The notes beneath the pieces are model-generated. The model saw only the letters and a program-made list of their open reading frames with translations, had not been told where the DNA came from and made no database searches. Positions 12,273-23,142 of a stretch of 36,736 nt of DNA are shown piece after piece. Numbering within the stretch: position 1 is the stretch's first letter; each line of letters starts with the position of its first letter. The position numbers and the translations under genes are program-made. Origin of the DNA: Triparma columacea (lineage: Eukaryota; Sar; Bolidophyceae; Parmales; Triparmaceae); contig BRYA01000043.1 in NCBI GenBank assembly GCA_030267965.1, forward strand, positions 10,945 through 47,680, read 5' to 3'.

Positions 12273-12995
12273 GTTGTTTATTTAGGGTGTATTGGGTTCC
12301 CTTGACGGTTATCGTTGCGACTTCTAAGGTAATTGGTCTTTATTAATTGGTATCTATAGATTAAAAGCATTGTTGGGGGATTTAGTGTAAGTACAGAGTA
12401 AGCAAAAGAGCTGCACCAAAGACTACAAACGATGACATACTAACGATGAAAATCATTCAAAACAGACTGCTTCCCGTCGCAAAAAATATCTCAGGGATAC
12501 AATATCGATAAGTAAAGCGCACCTAGCTGAAGATTGGCCACCAAAACGAAGGGGGGAAGAGAGAACTTTTGTGTTTGTTGGAAAAACCAGGATGGCGTGA
12601 GGTATTGGTTTTTCACACCTCAGCTTTTCACACCTCAGCAGCTCAAAGGAAATTATTTCTCTCCTTGAATTGGTAAGAATGCGATATTTAGAGTTAAAAT
12701 ATTTACAACGAGTACTGATGAATAATGGAAAGGTATATGCACAAGGTGCACGTACGAAAATCCATTACGAAGGTTGCGATCTGGTGCTGGTAAAGTGGTT
12801 TGAATTGGAAAAATGGAGGTTATAACGCACTTTCTCCGCGTTTTATAGAAGTTCTCAGACTAGCTTATTTACGCGTACCCTAAACTTTTTTGGGTTGCGA
12901 TTTGGACTTAATTCAGGATGTTAATTATTTGATTTTATCCCAGTTTGCCCTCTGGGTTGTTGTCAGAGCAAATCATTTCCTTGAAAGAGTTCAAC
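12273..12995. promoter_or_regulatory. Divergent intergenic region between the unknown gene and MGDG synthase
   Basis: This 723-bp A/T-richer stretch separates divergent start codons and so should hold both promoters. A 15-bp exact direct repeat, TTTTCACACCTCAGC, occurs back to back at 12610-12624 and 12625-12639. I see no clear TATA box and no convincing ORF. Promoter function is inferred from position only. Confidence 0.5.
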
Positions 12996-15200
12996 ATGAC
13001 CAAGATGGTCAACGTGTATATCATGATTGCGTGTTTCTTGACGCTACTAGCTGCACGTGTTGTGTCCATGCCTTCTCCCAACCCTGAAATCAATCTTAGG
13101 GGAGGTTTGTTGAGCGGTGGAAGTGCCAGAAATCGAAAAGCCCACAGTCATAGACATGCAGTTTCTCCGCGTGGACCTAGTTCTCGGTCTCCGTCCACTT
13201 CTTCCTTCACCCCTTCTCCCGCTTCCTCTCCTAAAACGCCTAAAAGTTCCTCCACATCACTAAATTCCAGCCCCTCCCCAACCTCAGAACGACTTCCCCC
13301 GACCCCCCCACTCTCCCGCAACCTTTTCAAGAACTTGTTCCCAGCGAGGAGCACGTTCCACCCCGCGAACGACCCGGCTCCTCCGTACTCAACCCCGCCG
13401 AAGATAGAAGGAGACGACACCAAACCCCTCAAGGTTCTTTTTCTTAGCGCAGATACTGGGGGGGGGCATAGGGCGAGGTCAGTGACGGTAGATGTGGTGA
13501 CTCATGTGGTGACTCATACCGTTTACACCTCACCCCCCCCCCCACCCCCACCCCCCCCCCCACCCCACCCGCCCCCCACCCGCCCCCCAACCTCAGCTCC
13601 GAATCCCTTGCCTCCCAGTTCCTCCTCCAGCACCCCAACACTGTCTATACCCTCTACGACATCTGGACCGACGACGGCTGCTACCCCTACAACTGCCTCG
13701 TCCCCTCCTACAAGTTCATGTCCTCCCGTCCAAGAATTTGGAGGTTCCTTTACCACCTATCAAACTCTGCCCCTTACTGCGCGTTCATGAACCTCCACTC
13801 ACAGGTCACCTCAAAGAGGAGGATAAGGAAGCGGATAGCGGAGTACGACCCTGATGTTATCGTGAGCGTACACCCGACGATGACAAATGTTCCACAGAAG
13901 TGTGTTATTGACATCAAGAAGGAGACTGGAAAGGTTAGACTTTTCGGGAGGGGTCTTAACGCTACCAAAATTAGCAAAGACCCCCTCTCACCCCCTCCCC
14001 CCCCTCCCCTCCCACCCCCAATCCCACAGGACATTCCAATCTTCACGGTGGTGACGGACCTCGGGTCAGGCCATGCGACATGGTTCACTCGTCGGATGGA
14101 AAAGATCTTCGTAGCCTCCTCCCGCATGAGTAAGCTCGCCCGAGTCCGCGGGTGGGTCAGCCGGTCCAAGCTCGTGGAGTGCGGCCTCCCCATTAGGAAA
14201 CAGTTCGGGGAGAAGAAAGCGGCCATGGGAAAGAGGGGGAGCGAACCGGGGAAGGAGGTGAGCTACCGACTTTACTTTACCTAACTATATCCCGAACCGA
14301 GAGACACGATGATTCTAACTCACTTGAAATAATAAACTAACACAATAAATAACCACCCTGCGAGCAGTATCAAAGGTTCATGAGACAGGGGCTTAAGATA
14401 AAGAACACGGAGGACCCGGTTATTCTTGTCATGGGAGGGGGGGAAGGGGTTGGAAGTCTCGGGGAAATCGTAGAGGATACCGTTGCTGAGGTGAGACGAT
14501 TAGAGAAAAGCGATATGCGAGAGAAATGCAGTTTGGCACTAACGCAACGCAACCCTTTGTTTCGCCGGCGCAGATGCAGCGAACTGGGACCAACGGGACG
14601 GTCGCTGTCGTGTGCGGTCGGAACGAGCAGCTGAGGAGCCAGCTCTCCTCCCGCGACTGGGACGCTTCGCCCGCCAAGCTCACCCCGTCGACGTCAAGGC
14701 GCACTCGGAAGAGGGACATGATAAAGAGGGTTTTCAAGAGGCGGAGATTAGATACTGCGTCGTCACCCGTACCCCCGACACCACCGCCGTCGCACGTCGA
14801 CGTCATCCCCATGGCCTTCGTATCGAACATGGACGAGTGGATGGCAGCGGCTTCCGTGCTCGTCACCAAGGCGGGGCCTGGAACTATCGCTGAGGCGGCA
14901 GCTATGGGACTGCCGGTCCTGCTGACCTCGTTCCTTCCGGGGCAGGAGGCGGGGAACGTGGATGTTGTCCTGGAAGGGGGGTTTGGGGACTACGTTAGCG
15001 ACCCTGTTGGCATAGCGCGGACGGTTGTTGAGTGGGTTAATGATGAGAATATGATGACGACCATGGCCAAGAACGCAGAGAGTGTTGGAGCGCCAGATGC
15101 GGCGAAGAGCATAGTAGAGGTCGTGCTAGAGAGGGCGCTGGAGGCGAGGAAACTAAACGGAGGGAAGAGCGCCGCAGACTTTGGGAAGAAAAAAGTATAG
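12996..15200 (+). CDS. Monogalactosyldiacylglycerol (MGDG) synthase, GT28 family, 598 aa
   Basis: Transfers galactose from UDP-galactose to diacylglycerol to make MGDG, the main thylakoid lipid. Exons 12996-13477, 13597-13933, 14030-14257, 14368-14490 and 14574-15200 join in phase. Motifs: LSADTGGGHRAS spanning the first junction (about residue 150), YDIWTDDG and YKFM, DVIVSVHP, VVTDLGSGHATWF (about 283), ILVMGGGEG, and the nucleotide-sugar site TKAGPGTIAEA (about 488) with GQEAGNV. The N-terminus (MTKMVNVYIMIACFLTLLAA) looks like a signal peptide, as expected for a complex plastid. A Ser/Pro-rich linker follows, without an obvious ASAFAP motif. A basic insert (about residues 415-450, SRRTRKRD and KRRRLD) replaces a short loop of the plant enzyme. 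The nearby ATG at 12945 is an alternative start but lies before the signal peptide. Confidence 0.93.
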
Positions 15201-15235
15201 CGACGGGCGGCCAAATCTTCATAACAAATATCAAT

Positions 15236-16214
15236 TTAGCTCTTCTTCTTATTGAAGTAAAGGGGGCTCAAGCTATCCAAGAACTTCCCAGTCTGGGTTT
15301 GGTCTAACGGGCAGGTGCAGAGAGCGCGGGTGAAGAAGTTAGTCCATGCCTGCCTCTAGAGTTGATTTTCTCCGGCCTTCGCCCTCCCTCCCCCCTCCGC
15401 CCTCCTCACCTTGAAAGCACAAGACATGCTCTCCCGGCATCCTCACACAGAGCCTCCCCGTCTTCGTTGCCTTTTCCCCTTTCATCACAACGTCTACAAC
15501 ATTCGCATTCCCATCGACCCCCTTAACAATCTTGTCACCCTTACCCCTAATCTCCCACCAAGGCGGCTCTATACAGGACGCCCCGACAGGGCAGTGCGCA
15601 GGCCCCCTCGGGGAGAGGCAGAAAATCTCCCCCGTAACCCGGTGCTTCGTAGTGTCCCTCACTGTGTAGATTGTGAAACCCTCAGTCCCGAACCGACCCG
15701 CGAGACCGTGACCGTTGCCGTACTCCTCGCAGGCGATGTAGTAGGTTCCGTAGTTATTGTAATCCAGAATTTTGACGTCGGTGGCTCTGTTGGGGTAAGC
15801 AGCTACGAAAAGTGCCGGGACCTTCTTTACAATCTCAGCTTGACCGGGGTGCTTCATGTTGAACGCGAGGGACGACCTCCTCTTCAGCTCGTCTTGGGCA
15901 GCCTTATCCATCCCGATGTCCATTATGATGTTTGTGATGTCCTTATGCTTCGCCTGCTCCTCCTCGAACTCCTTATAGTCGCCATACTTTTCAACCATCT
16001 CCTTCTTGGCAGCCCTCGCGGCCGTGTCGTCGCTCATCACACTCTCAGTTTCCTCAGAGGCGCTAACCGACTCGTTGTCCTCTGGATTCGTGTGGTTGAA
16101 GGCGAGGTGATCTGAAATTAGGCCCTCTACCTCGTCCTTTGTTACACTCTTACGCTCCTTCCTGTACTTTGTGGTGTCGTGCTCCATCACCAGCACGGTC
16201 CCATCGCGCCTCAT
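15236..16214 (-). CDS. Unknown soluble protein, 290 aa, two exons
   Basis: Exon 1 is 16214-15410 and exon 2 is 15303-15236. The CAAG|GTGAGG donor and CCGTTAG| acceptor join in phase 1, giving ...HVLCFQ-DQTQTGKFLDSLSPLYFNKKKS. Reading through the donor gives a Gly-rich low-complexity tail, so the spliced form is preferred. The N-terminal half is charged and helical, with an acidic Ser/Glu stretch. The C-terminal half looks like a compact beta-rich domain (TDVKILDYNNYGTYYIACEEYGNG, then FTIYTV, GEIFCLSP and four Cys). DYNNYGTYYIAC faintly resembles the DYxxYA core of lipocalins; this is weak and not a call. The stop lies 35 bp from the MGDG synthase stop on the other strand, so the 3' UTRs must overlap. 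The start is 148 bp from the divergent GSIII start. Confidence 0.72.
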
Positions 16215-16362
16215 TTTTTAACGGATTATATCAAGGACGAGTTGAGCTGTTAAGCTGATACTGGCGTTGTTCTTCTGTTCAACAGACTGAAGACAAACTA
16301 AAAAGGAGATTGGGAGCGATCGGAGAGGACCAAAAAGCCACGTCTGAAGCCCAGAAAAAATA
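16215..16362. promoter_or_regulatory. Compact bidirectional promoter interval (unknown gene / GSIII)
   Basis: Only 148 bp separate the minus-strand ATG at 16214 from the GSIII ATG at 16363, so both promoters must share this interval or overlap the genes. No TATA box is obvious. Promoter function is inferred from gene orientation. Confidence 0.5.
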
Positions 16363-19154
16363 ATGCTTTCAGGTCTTTTTCGCTCCACTACAAGCAAGGT
16401 TGTTAGGTCATCCCGTCGTGCTTTCGCGTCGTAAGTAGTCCATGGTGTTGTGATGTGTCTTGGTGACATTTAGAAGGCATTTTGAATAGCTACACAATGC
16501 CACATACCTCGTTTTATTTCAACTTTTTCCAGCTTTATATCGACATATACTTGAATTATGTTGGTAATTAGTTTGATGAATACAACAAATATTTGAATGC
16601 TACCACAATATACCTAAATACGTTCTGAATATCTTTTAATTCCCCACTTATAAATTGACGGAAAGATCCCACCATCCCCATCCATCCTTTTCACTCACAA
16701 CACTACTACGACACCACACACACTACACAGGACCGAGGCCTACGACCACTACGGCTCGCACCTGTTCAAGGGTGATGTCGCTGACAAGTATCTCAAGGCT
16801 CATGGCTCCTCCTCTGCTCTTCTTGACGATCCCTCATGGACCGACCACTCCGCTGACACCGTCGCGGCCGCGGTCCTCGACTGGGCTGCCGACAACGGTG
16901 CCGACACCTACTGCCACTGGTTCCAACCCATGGCAGCCAATGGTGTCAGGCACGGCTTGACTGGGCAGGTTCAGAACAAGATGCTAGAGTTTGACCGAAC
17001 CACCAACAAGATCAAATGGGACTTTAAGGGCAAGGACCTCGTCAAGGGAGAGGTGAGTTTGTGCTTGTTTGGGGATGACTTTGGGAGAATCTGTGAAGCA
17101 CGCATGTTTTTCCTCTATACTTAACCCCCCCCCCAACCCCCCCCCCCACCCCCCCCCAACCACCCCCCCAAACCGCCCTCCTAGACCGACGGATCCTCCT
17201 TCCCCAACGGTGGCCTCCGCGCCACGCACACTGCCGGAGGTTACCTCGCTGTTGACACCTCCTCCAATATTTTCCTCCGCGGCGACACCATCTTCATCCC
17301 CTCCGCCTTTGTGTCCTACTACGGGGCCGCCCTCGACGAGAAGACCCCCCTCCTTCGTGCCAACGAGGCCCTCAACACCCAGGGAAAGCGCCTTCTCTCC
17401 CTCCTCGGCTACGACGTCGAGGAGATCGTCGCCAACATCGGCCTCGAGCAGGAGATCTTCCTCGTCCCCAGGGACCAGTACCTCCGTCGCCCCGACCTCC
17501 AGATGACCGGGAGGACGGTCATCGGTAAGAATGCCCCGCGCGGCCAGGAGATGTGCGACCACTACATGGCCCCGCCCTCCACAGCGCAGCCAGCCCTCGA
17601 GGCCATGCAGGAGATGCAGGAGGAGGTGAGATTATGGCCCGGACAAAAAACCATCGCCATGTACAGTCATCTTGCACGTCAGCAGTCTAACCCCCCCCCC
17701 CTCCCCCTCTCAGTGCTGGCTGATGGGTATCCCCCTCAAGACCCGTCACCGCGAGGTTGCCCCCAACCAGTATGAGTTTGCCCCCCTATTTGGTACCAAC
17801 ACTACCCAGATCGACCAGAACATCATGGTCATGCAGGTCATCGAAGAGGTCGCTGCCAAGCACGGCCTCGCCGCCCTCCTCCAGGAGAAGCCCTTCAACG
17901 ACGTCAACGGATCGGGGAAGCACAACAACTGGTCGCTAGGAACCACGGGTGGGGTCAACCTACTCAACCCAGCGCAGCTTAACAAGGCGTCAGGAAACGC
18001 GGACTCGTTCCCCGTCATCATGTCTGCTATCATTTCAGCCGTCGCAGAGGTGAGGACGGCGAGAAGAAACGAGCAGCTGAAAATTGTTCGCGTTAAGAGT
18101 GCTTTGAATGTTGCACCATGAGTGCTTTGAATGTTGCACCATGAGTTCTGTCGTCGCTTCGCTCCTCCCTAACTTCCCCCCCTCCACGCCGCCCCCCCCC
18201 CCCCCCCAGCACGGAGATCTCATGCGCATGGCCATCTCTTGCCCCGGAAACGACTTCCGCCTTGGGGCCTGCGAGGCCCCTCCCGCCATTGTCTCCACTT
18301 ACCTCGGAGACGACATGACCTCTTACCTTGAGGCCTTCAAGGACGGAAAGACGGGCGAGTACAACCCTGGGCTCAAGACCCTTGACCTCGGTACCTCCTC
18401 GGTCATGCCATTCAACGTCCCCGCCGAGGACCGCAACCGCACCTCCCCCTTCCCCTACGGTGGCGCCAGGTTCGAGTTCCGCGCCGTCGGATCTTCCCAG
18501 AACGTCTCCATGGTCAACACAGTTCTCAACACCATCACCGCCCAAAAGTTCAAGCAGTTTGCCGACGCTATCGAGGGGGGGGCATCGCCCTCCGCAGTTG
18601 CCGGCGAGGCCCTTAACAAGAGCTGGAAGGCAATCTTCAACGGAGATAATTACGATGAAGCCAACCAGCAGATGCTAACCGACAGGGGAGTTTGGCGCAT
18701 TGATTCCGGAGTCGAGGCCATCAACCAGCTCTCCGCAGACAAGAACAAGACCCTCTTCTCCGAGATGGACGTCATGACCAGCGACGAGTGCGACGCCCGC
18801 GCCGTCATCCTCCACGACCACTACACCGGGACCGTCGAGATGGAGGCCCTCGTCCTCGTCGACATGATCCAGCAGCACATCATCCCCTCCGTCAAGGAGG
18901 CCAACGTCCCAGGCGTCGGAGACCTCGAGAAGGCCGTCTCGACCCTCAAGGACGCCGTCAAGGAGATCCACGCTGCGGGATCCTCCTACGAGCAGGCGAA
19001 GCTCGCCCGCGTCCTAAGGCTCGAGACCATGATCGACATCAGGGAGGTCTGCGACAAGGCTGAGGAACTCGTCCCTGCGGACCTGTGGACACTGGCCACC
19101 TACAAGGAACTCATGTTCCTCGACCAGACGGACCAGGGAGGACTCACCTACTAG
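16363..19154 (+). CDS. Glutamine synthetase type III (GSIII), with mitochondrial presequence
   Basis: Makes glutamine from glutamate, ammonium and ATP. Exons 16363-16430, 16731-17052, 17185-17625, 17714-18049 and 18210-19154 join in phase to 703 aa, a usual GSIII length. Catalytic-domain landmarks: GLEQEIFLV (about 217), KPFNDVNGSGKHNNWSLGT (about 336) and GNDFRLGACEAPPA (about 402). The 68-nt first exon begins MLSGLFRST and ends RRAFA. It is rich in Arg, Ser and Lys with no acidic residues, like a mitochondrial targeting peptide, and it joins through TC|G to STEAYDHYGSHLFKGD, the conserved GSIII start. In diatoms, as I recall, GSIII is mitochondrial, so this fits ammonium recovery there. An ATG-less ORF start near 16655 falls inside intron 1 and is not used. 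Introns 2-4 end in long C tracts. Confidence 0.93.
18097..18142 (+). repeat. 23-bp exact tandem duplication in GSIII intron 4
   Basis: The 23-mer starting GAGTGCTTTGAATG and ending GCACCAT occurs at 18097-18119 and again at 18120-18142. It lies wholly within the intron, upstream of the C-rich acceptor tract, and looks like recent replication slippage. Confidence 0.9.
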
Positions 19155-19255
19155 GGAGGGGTCTTTGTGACGCGTGTTTAGTTAGGTTGGTTTAATGTAA
19201 TTTGGTTGGGTTCAATGTAATTTGGTTTTCGTTTGCTAGGCAAGTGCTTTTGAAT

Positions 19256-20789
19256 TTAACTTCTCTCGTATGGGTTCGCTTTTGACCAAACAGAAGAGAA
19301 GTCGGCCTTGAATGTTTCAGGAGTCTTAGTTTTTCTCCGCGACGAGCGAGCGGGGGGGGATGACAGAGCAGCGTTGTTGCTCTTCTTTCTTGACGGACTA
19401 CTCCTGCTCTTGCTCCTGCTCTTGCTGCTCCTGTTCTCGCTCTTGCCCTCGCTCCTGCCCCTATTCTTCGCCGACGCCTTCTTGGCGACTTCTTTAATCA
19501 ACTCTTCGTCTGCGAGAAAATTGAACAACCGTTTCCCAATCTCCTTGGGGTACTCAAGGAGGACGAAGTGGGTGCCAAGCGTGAAGCACATGAGCTCAGC
19601 ATTGGGCATCCTCGCCTTCATCTCGAAGGAGTGATAGGCGGGGGTTAGAACGTCGAGCATCCCCGTGACGATGAGGGTCGGGTGCGTGATTTCGTGGAGG
19701 ATGTGGTAAGAGGAGTGTGCGTCAAGGGCATGTGGATACTTTAGGTAATTGACCGAGTGAATTTTCCCGTGCTCGAAGAACTCCAGGAAGTAGTTGAAGG
19801 CGAATAATTCATAATCCCGCTGGATGATGACGCAGAGGGGCCGCATGATGAAGGTGGAGCAGAAGAATGCCATCGCGAGGATGACCTGCTTCGCATAATC
19901 CCAGTACATCTCATAGGATCGGAAGGTTATCAATATTTTATGATAGAAGTCCCCGAGGCATGGGATGCGGAATAAGGGTTGGAGGAGGGAGTGCAAGAGC
20001 TGCCCGTGCGCACCATTGACGAGCACTGCGTGGGTGGGAGGGAGGAGTTAAGATTTTTTGTGTTCCTCCTCATGTTGCCGCGTGCACCTCAGCTCACCTA
20101 GCTTCTCAACGCGCTCCGGGTACATGCTCGCCAGCTGCAGTCCGACCTGAACGCCCGTGCTATACCCGATGAAGTGGACGGGCTTTTTGACGCCCAGGTG
20201 GTCCAGCACCTCGATCGCGTCCTCGGCGGAATCGCGCACAGAAAAGAAGGGGGATTTCATGCCCTCCGTACCCTTTGCTGACTCGAACAGGCCTCTATAG
20301 TCCCAACTCACGATAGTGCACTCCTCCAAAATGGCAATTCCTTGGAACTGTCGAAGGAGGGGAATGGCAAACACGGAAGAACAACCCAGTCCGTTTCCAC
20401 AGAGGATTACCTTGGGACCGGAACCGATGGATATTCCGGAGAGGATGTACCCGTCGCGCACCCGGAGCTTGAACTCATTTGGCTTGATGCCTGTGGCGAG
20501 GGGAGGGGGGAGGTTAGCAATTTATTTTGTAAGTCCAAAACACAGGATATTCGTTCATACCCTCGAAATGCGACGCGCTCTTCCTGAGCTCTTCCAGCGT
20601 CCTTGGTTTCCCCTCTCTCTCCACATTCCATTTCCTTATCAACACCACTGGGAGAAGTGACAGCAAGATACAGAGGGCGAATTGAAGGGTACCCGAAGAG
20701 GACGTGGTTTGGTAGGCGATGTAAGGGAGAAGGACGACGAGGAGGATGTAGAGGAACAGGTGGAGGACACGAAGGTACCACCCAATCAT
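19256..20789 (-). CDS. Membrane-anchored alpha/beta hydrolase, 463 aa
   Basis: Exons 20789-20561, 20490-20098 and 20025-19256 join in phase 1 at both junctions. Two hydrophobic helices lie at the N-terminus (about residues 4-26 and 34-52), so the protein is probably membrane-anchored. The fold is clear: VILCGNGLG (oxyanion loop), VSWDYRGLFES, the nucleophile elbow HFIGYSTG (Ser about 187), PTLIVTGMLDVLTP (Asp about 332) and LGTHFVLLEYP (His about 360), a complete catalytic triad. The C-terminus is a Ser/Arg/Lys-rich tail (NRSSKSRSKSRSSPSRKKS). The substrate cannot be told; esterase, lipase and ABHD-type activities are all possible. It is convergent with GSIII (101 bp apart) and divergent from the oxygenase gene (192 bp between starts). 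Confidence 0.88.
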
Positions 20790-20981
20790 CTGTATTAAGA
20801 AATATTTGGTATTGACCTACCTTCCTCCTATCCTGATTTGGCCTGTTATAGGTATTTTTTGACCAAAGATTATTGTTGAAAAACTAAAATCGTATTGAAT
20901 CCACCTCCACCTTACGTTCGAAGGTCCCACCTATTCCCGCTTGTGTCCATTTCTCTGTTAAAACAAATATATTTTCCAAAA
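20790..20981. promoter_or_regulatory. Divergent promoter interval (hydrolase / oxygenase)
   Basis: A 192-bp A/T-richer interval lies between two divergent start codons. No motif is clear. Promoter function is inferred from orientation. Confidence 0.45.
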
Positions 20982-22783
20982 ATGTCCTCCCCTCACCCGT
21001 TGTCCCCTCTCCCCATCCTCCGTTCCCTCTCTACCTTATTCCTCCTCCTAACCTCCCTAACCTCCGTATCTTCCTTACCCTCCCCTCCAAATTCTGACAT
21101 GACGTCAACCCTAACAACCTCCCCGAACATAACGTCCCCTGATTCCCTCGATCCTTCAAACTACTTATCCCGTCTTACATCTTGCTACAACCTCGCCCGT
21201 CCCCCCACCCTTCTTTCCACCGGTCGTCGTTACCCTTCCCTCTCAGGGATGGATGGGGACTACAAGGTGGTTGAGGAGCTTAGGACTTACTCCTCGCATT
21301 GCTTTAGGAGCGCGCCTTATAATCAGGAGAAAATGCTCAACGATACCCTTACGGTCGACGATTACTTAGCCACCATGCTGACTGAGAGTCTCCTCCTTAG
21401 TACTACCAAGTCGTCCCAGGTCTCAACCATCGTTGCTTCCGACGGTAGTCTTGTGTTAACAAGGATAGACGAGGAGTTGGAACCTAGCAGACTTAACGGG
21501 AGGGGGAATATGTTGATTTGTAATATACACCAGCTGGAACATACGGTTGAACAACTGGAGTACCTGGTTATCAACGGGAAGGTGAGAATAGAGGGAATGA
21601 AACAGGGAGAGATAGAGAGAGAGGGGGGTGTTTGCGCAACGAGAGAAACAGGCTGTTTAAAATTTCGAGCGTGATTAATTCTGCCCGTAGATTTAGCACC
21701 TCCCCCTCCCCCTTCAATCCCCCCCCCCCCTCCTTAATTCTTCCTCCCCTTTTTTTAACCCTCCCCTTTCCCCCTCCCCCCCTTTAAAAGCTCCCTTCCC
21801 GTTTCCAGTCCATCGCCCTATCCTACAAGCATATCCTAATCCCCCACATAGCATCAACCCTCCGTCCTTCCTGCGTGTATTTCAGTCGTTTCGATATCTC
21901 CCCCTCCTGCTCTCTCCCAGGTCTCCCAAGTGTTCGTCAGGATTACTTCATATTACTTGACTGGATGGTAGAGTCTGTTTCAGGTACATTCAACAGGATC
22001 CTCCACGTCCCCGTACAACCCGAACGGAACTACCTACACCCCTTCGCCCTTAACCCGGAGTTAGACTTTGAACGTATAGAGAGGGAGTTTAAGGCTGGCA
22101 ACGTGCTGGCTATCGATAACTTCCTAACCCCCACCTGCCTAAACCAGCTGTACAACCTAGCCCTTGAGAGCACCGTGTTCTTCGACTCTAAAAAAGGGTA
22201 CCTAGGCGCGTACTTAGACGACGGTTTAACCTCCCCCTGGCTTCGTTATTTGGCGAGGGAGTTGCAGGAGAGGATGAAGGGTGTTTTAGGTAACTTGGAG
22301 TTGAAGCAAGCGTGGATGTACAAGTACGACTCCGACGTTGACATGAAGGGTATAAGCATCCACGCTGACCAAGCGGCGGTTAACTTGAACATTTGGCTCA
22401 CGCCGGATGAGGCTAACCTTGACAAAGAGAAGGGGGGACTGGTGGTTTATAATATGCTACCACCACTTGGGGAGGTTAACTCGAAACAAACTTTCAAGGA
22501 CTGGAACGACTACACACAGTCAGGGGCCATGAGGGAGTACTTGGAGGAGAGGGGTAGTAAGGCTGTTAGGGTCCCATATAGGAGGAATAGGTGCGTGATG
22601 TTCAACAGCGCACTTCTTCACGAGACTGACGAGTTCAGGTTCAGGGACGGGTATAAGGACAGGAGGATCAACCTTACGCTACTTTTCGGGAACGTGGGAG
22701 AACGGCTGGGGGGGGGGGAGGGGGGGGAGGAGGTGGGGGAGGATGGGGTTAGTTACTTGAATGGGGATCTGGTTTATCTTTAG
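20982..22783 (+). CDS. 2-oxoglutarate/Fe(II)-dependent dioxygenase-like protein with signal peptide, 524 aa
   Basis: Exons 20982-21581 and 21809-22783 join in phase 0 (AAG|GTGAGA ... TTTCCAG|TCC). The ATG at 20982 sits in AAAAATGTC and opens a signal peptide (ILRSLSTLFLLLTSLTSVSS), suggesting entry to the secretory route. The C-terminal half fits the double-stranded beta-helix oxygenase fold: LAIDNFLTPTCLNQLY, then ISIHADQAAVNLNIWLTP with the HxD pair (His about 385), FNSALLHETDEF with the distal His (about 471), and RRINLTLLFG with the 2-oxoglutarate Arg (about 486). Prolyl/lysyl-hydroxylase-like activity is possible but the substrate is unknown. The last residues before the stop follow a Gly/Glu-rich stretch. 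Intron 1 ends in long C and T tracts. Confidence 0.82.
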
Positions 22784-23142
22784 GGTGGGTGTTGTGGTGG
22801 GTAGGAGGGTGGGTAGTAGGAGGGTGGGTAGGAGGAGGGTGGGTAGGGGGGAGGAGGTTGTTGATGTTAAGGTAGTAGTTGTTGTTGTTGAGGCTTCATT
22901 TCTCCTTTTTCTCCTTCTCCCACTTCCTTCCCTCAATCTCTTTTTATTTTCTCCAATTTGCTCCAATTTGAAGAGTGTCCAATCTTTGCTCCACTTTTAT
23001 CTTTCTACGCGTGTATTTGTTTGCTTAAAACTTCATTACGTCGTCATAAATATATTTCAACACACTAAACTAGCCTCAATTCCGTCACTCTAATCCTTCA
23101 AGCATCTTAATACATCTCATACATTCAAACCCTCGAGATCAT
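22784..23142. other. Intergenic region with G-rich minisatellite, then A/T-rich promoter
   Basis: Directly after the oxygenase stop, about 22784-22860 repeats GGGTGGGTAG/GTAGGAG units with many closely spaced G runs, enough for G-quadruplexes in the sense strand or transcript. From about 22890 the sequence turns pyrimidine-rich and then A/T-rich up to the MYB start. There is no credible gene. Confidence 0.65.

Noticed and set aside
16655..16960. Apparent ORF start of the glutamine synthetase region at 16655
   Set aside because: It lies in another frame and within intron 1. The conserved GSIII protein begins at 16731 after a CACAG acceptor, and a presequence exon upstream joins in phase.
22761..23093. 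110-residue ORF after the oxygenase gene
   Set aside because: Low-complexity VGRRVGSRR repeats from the G-rich minisatellite followed by A/T-rich non-coding sequence.
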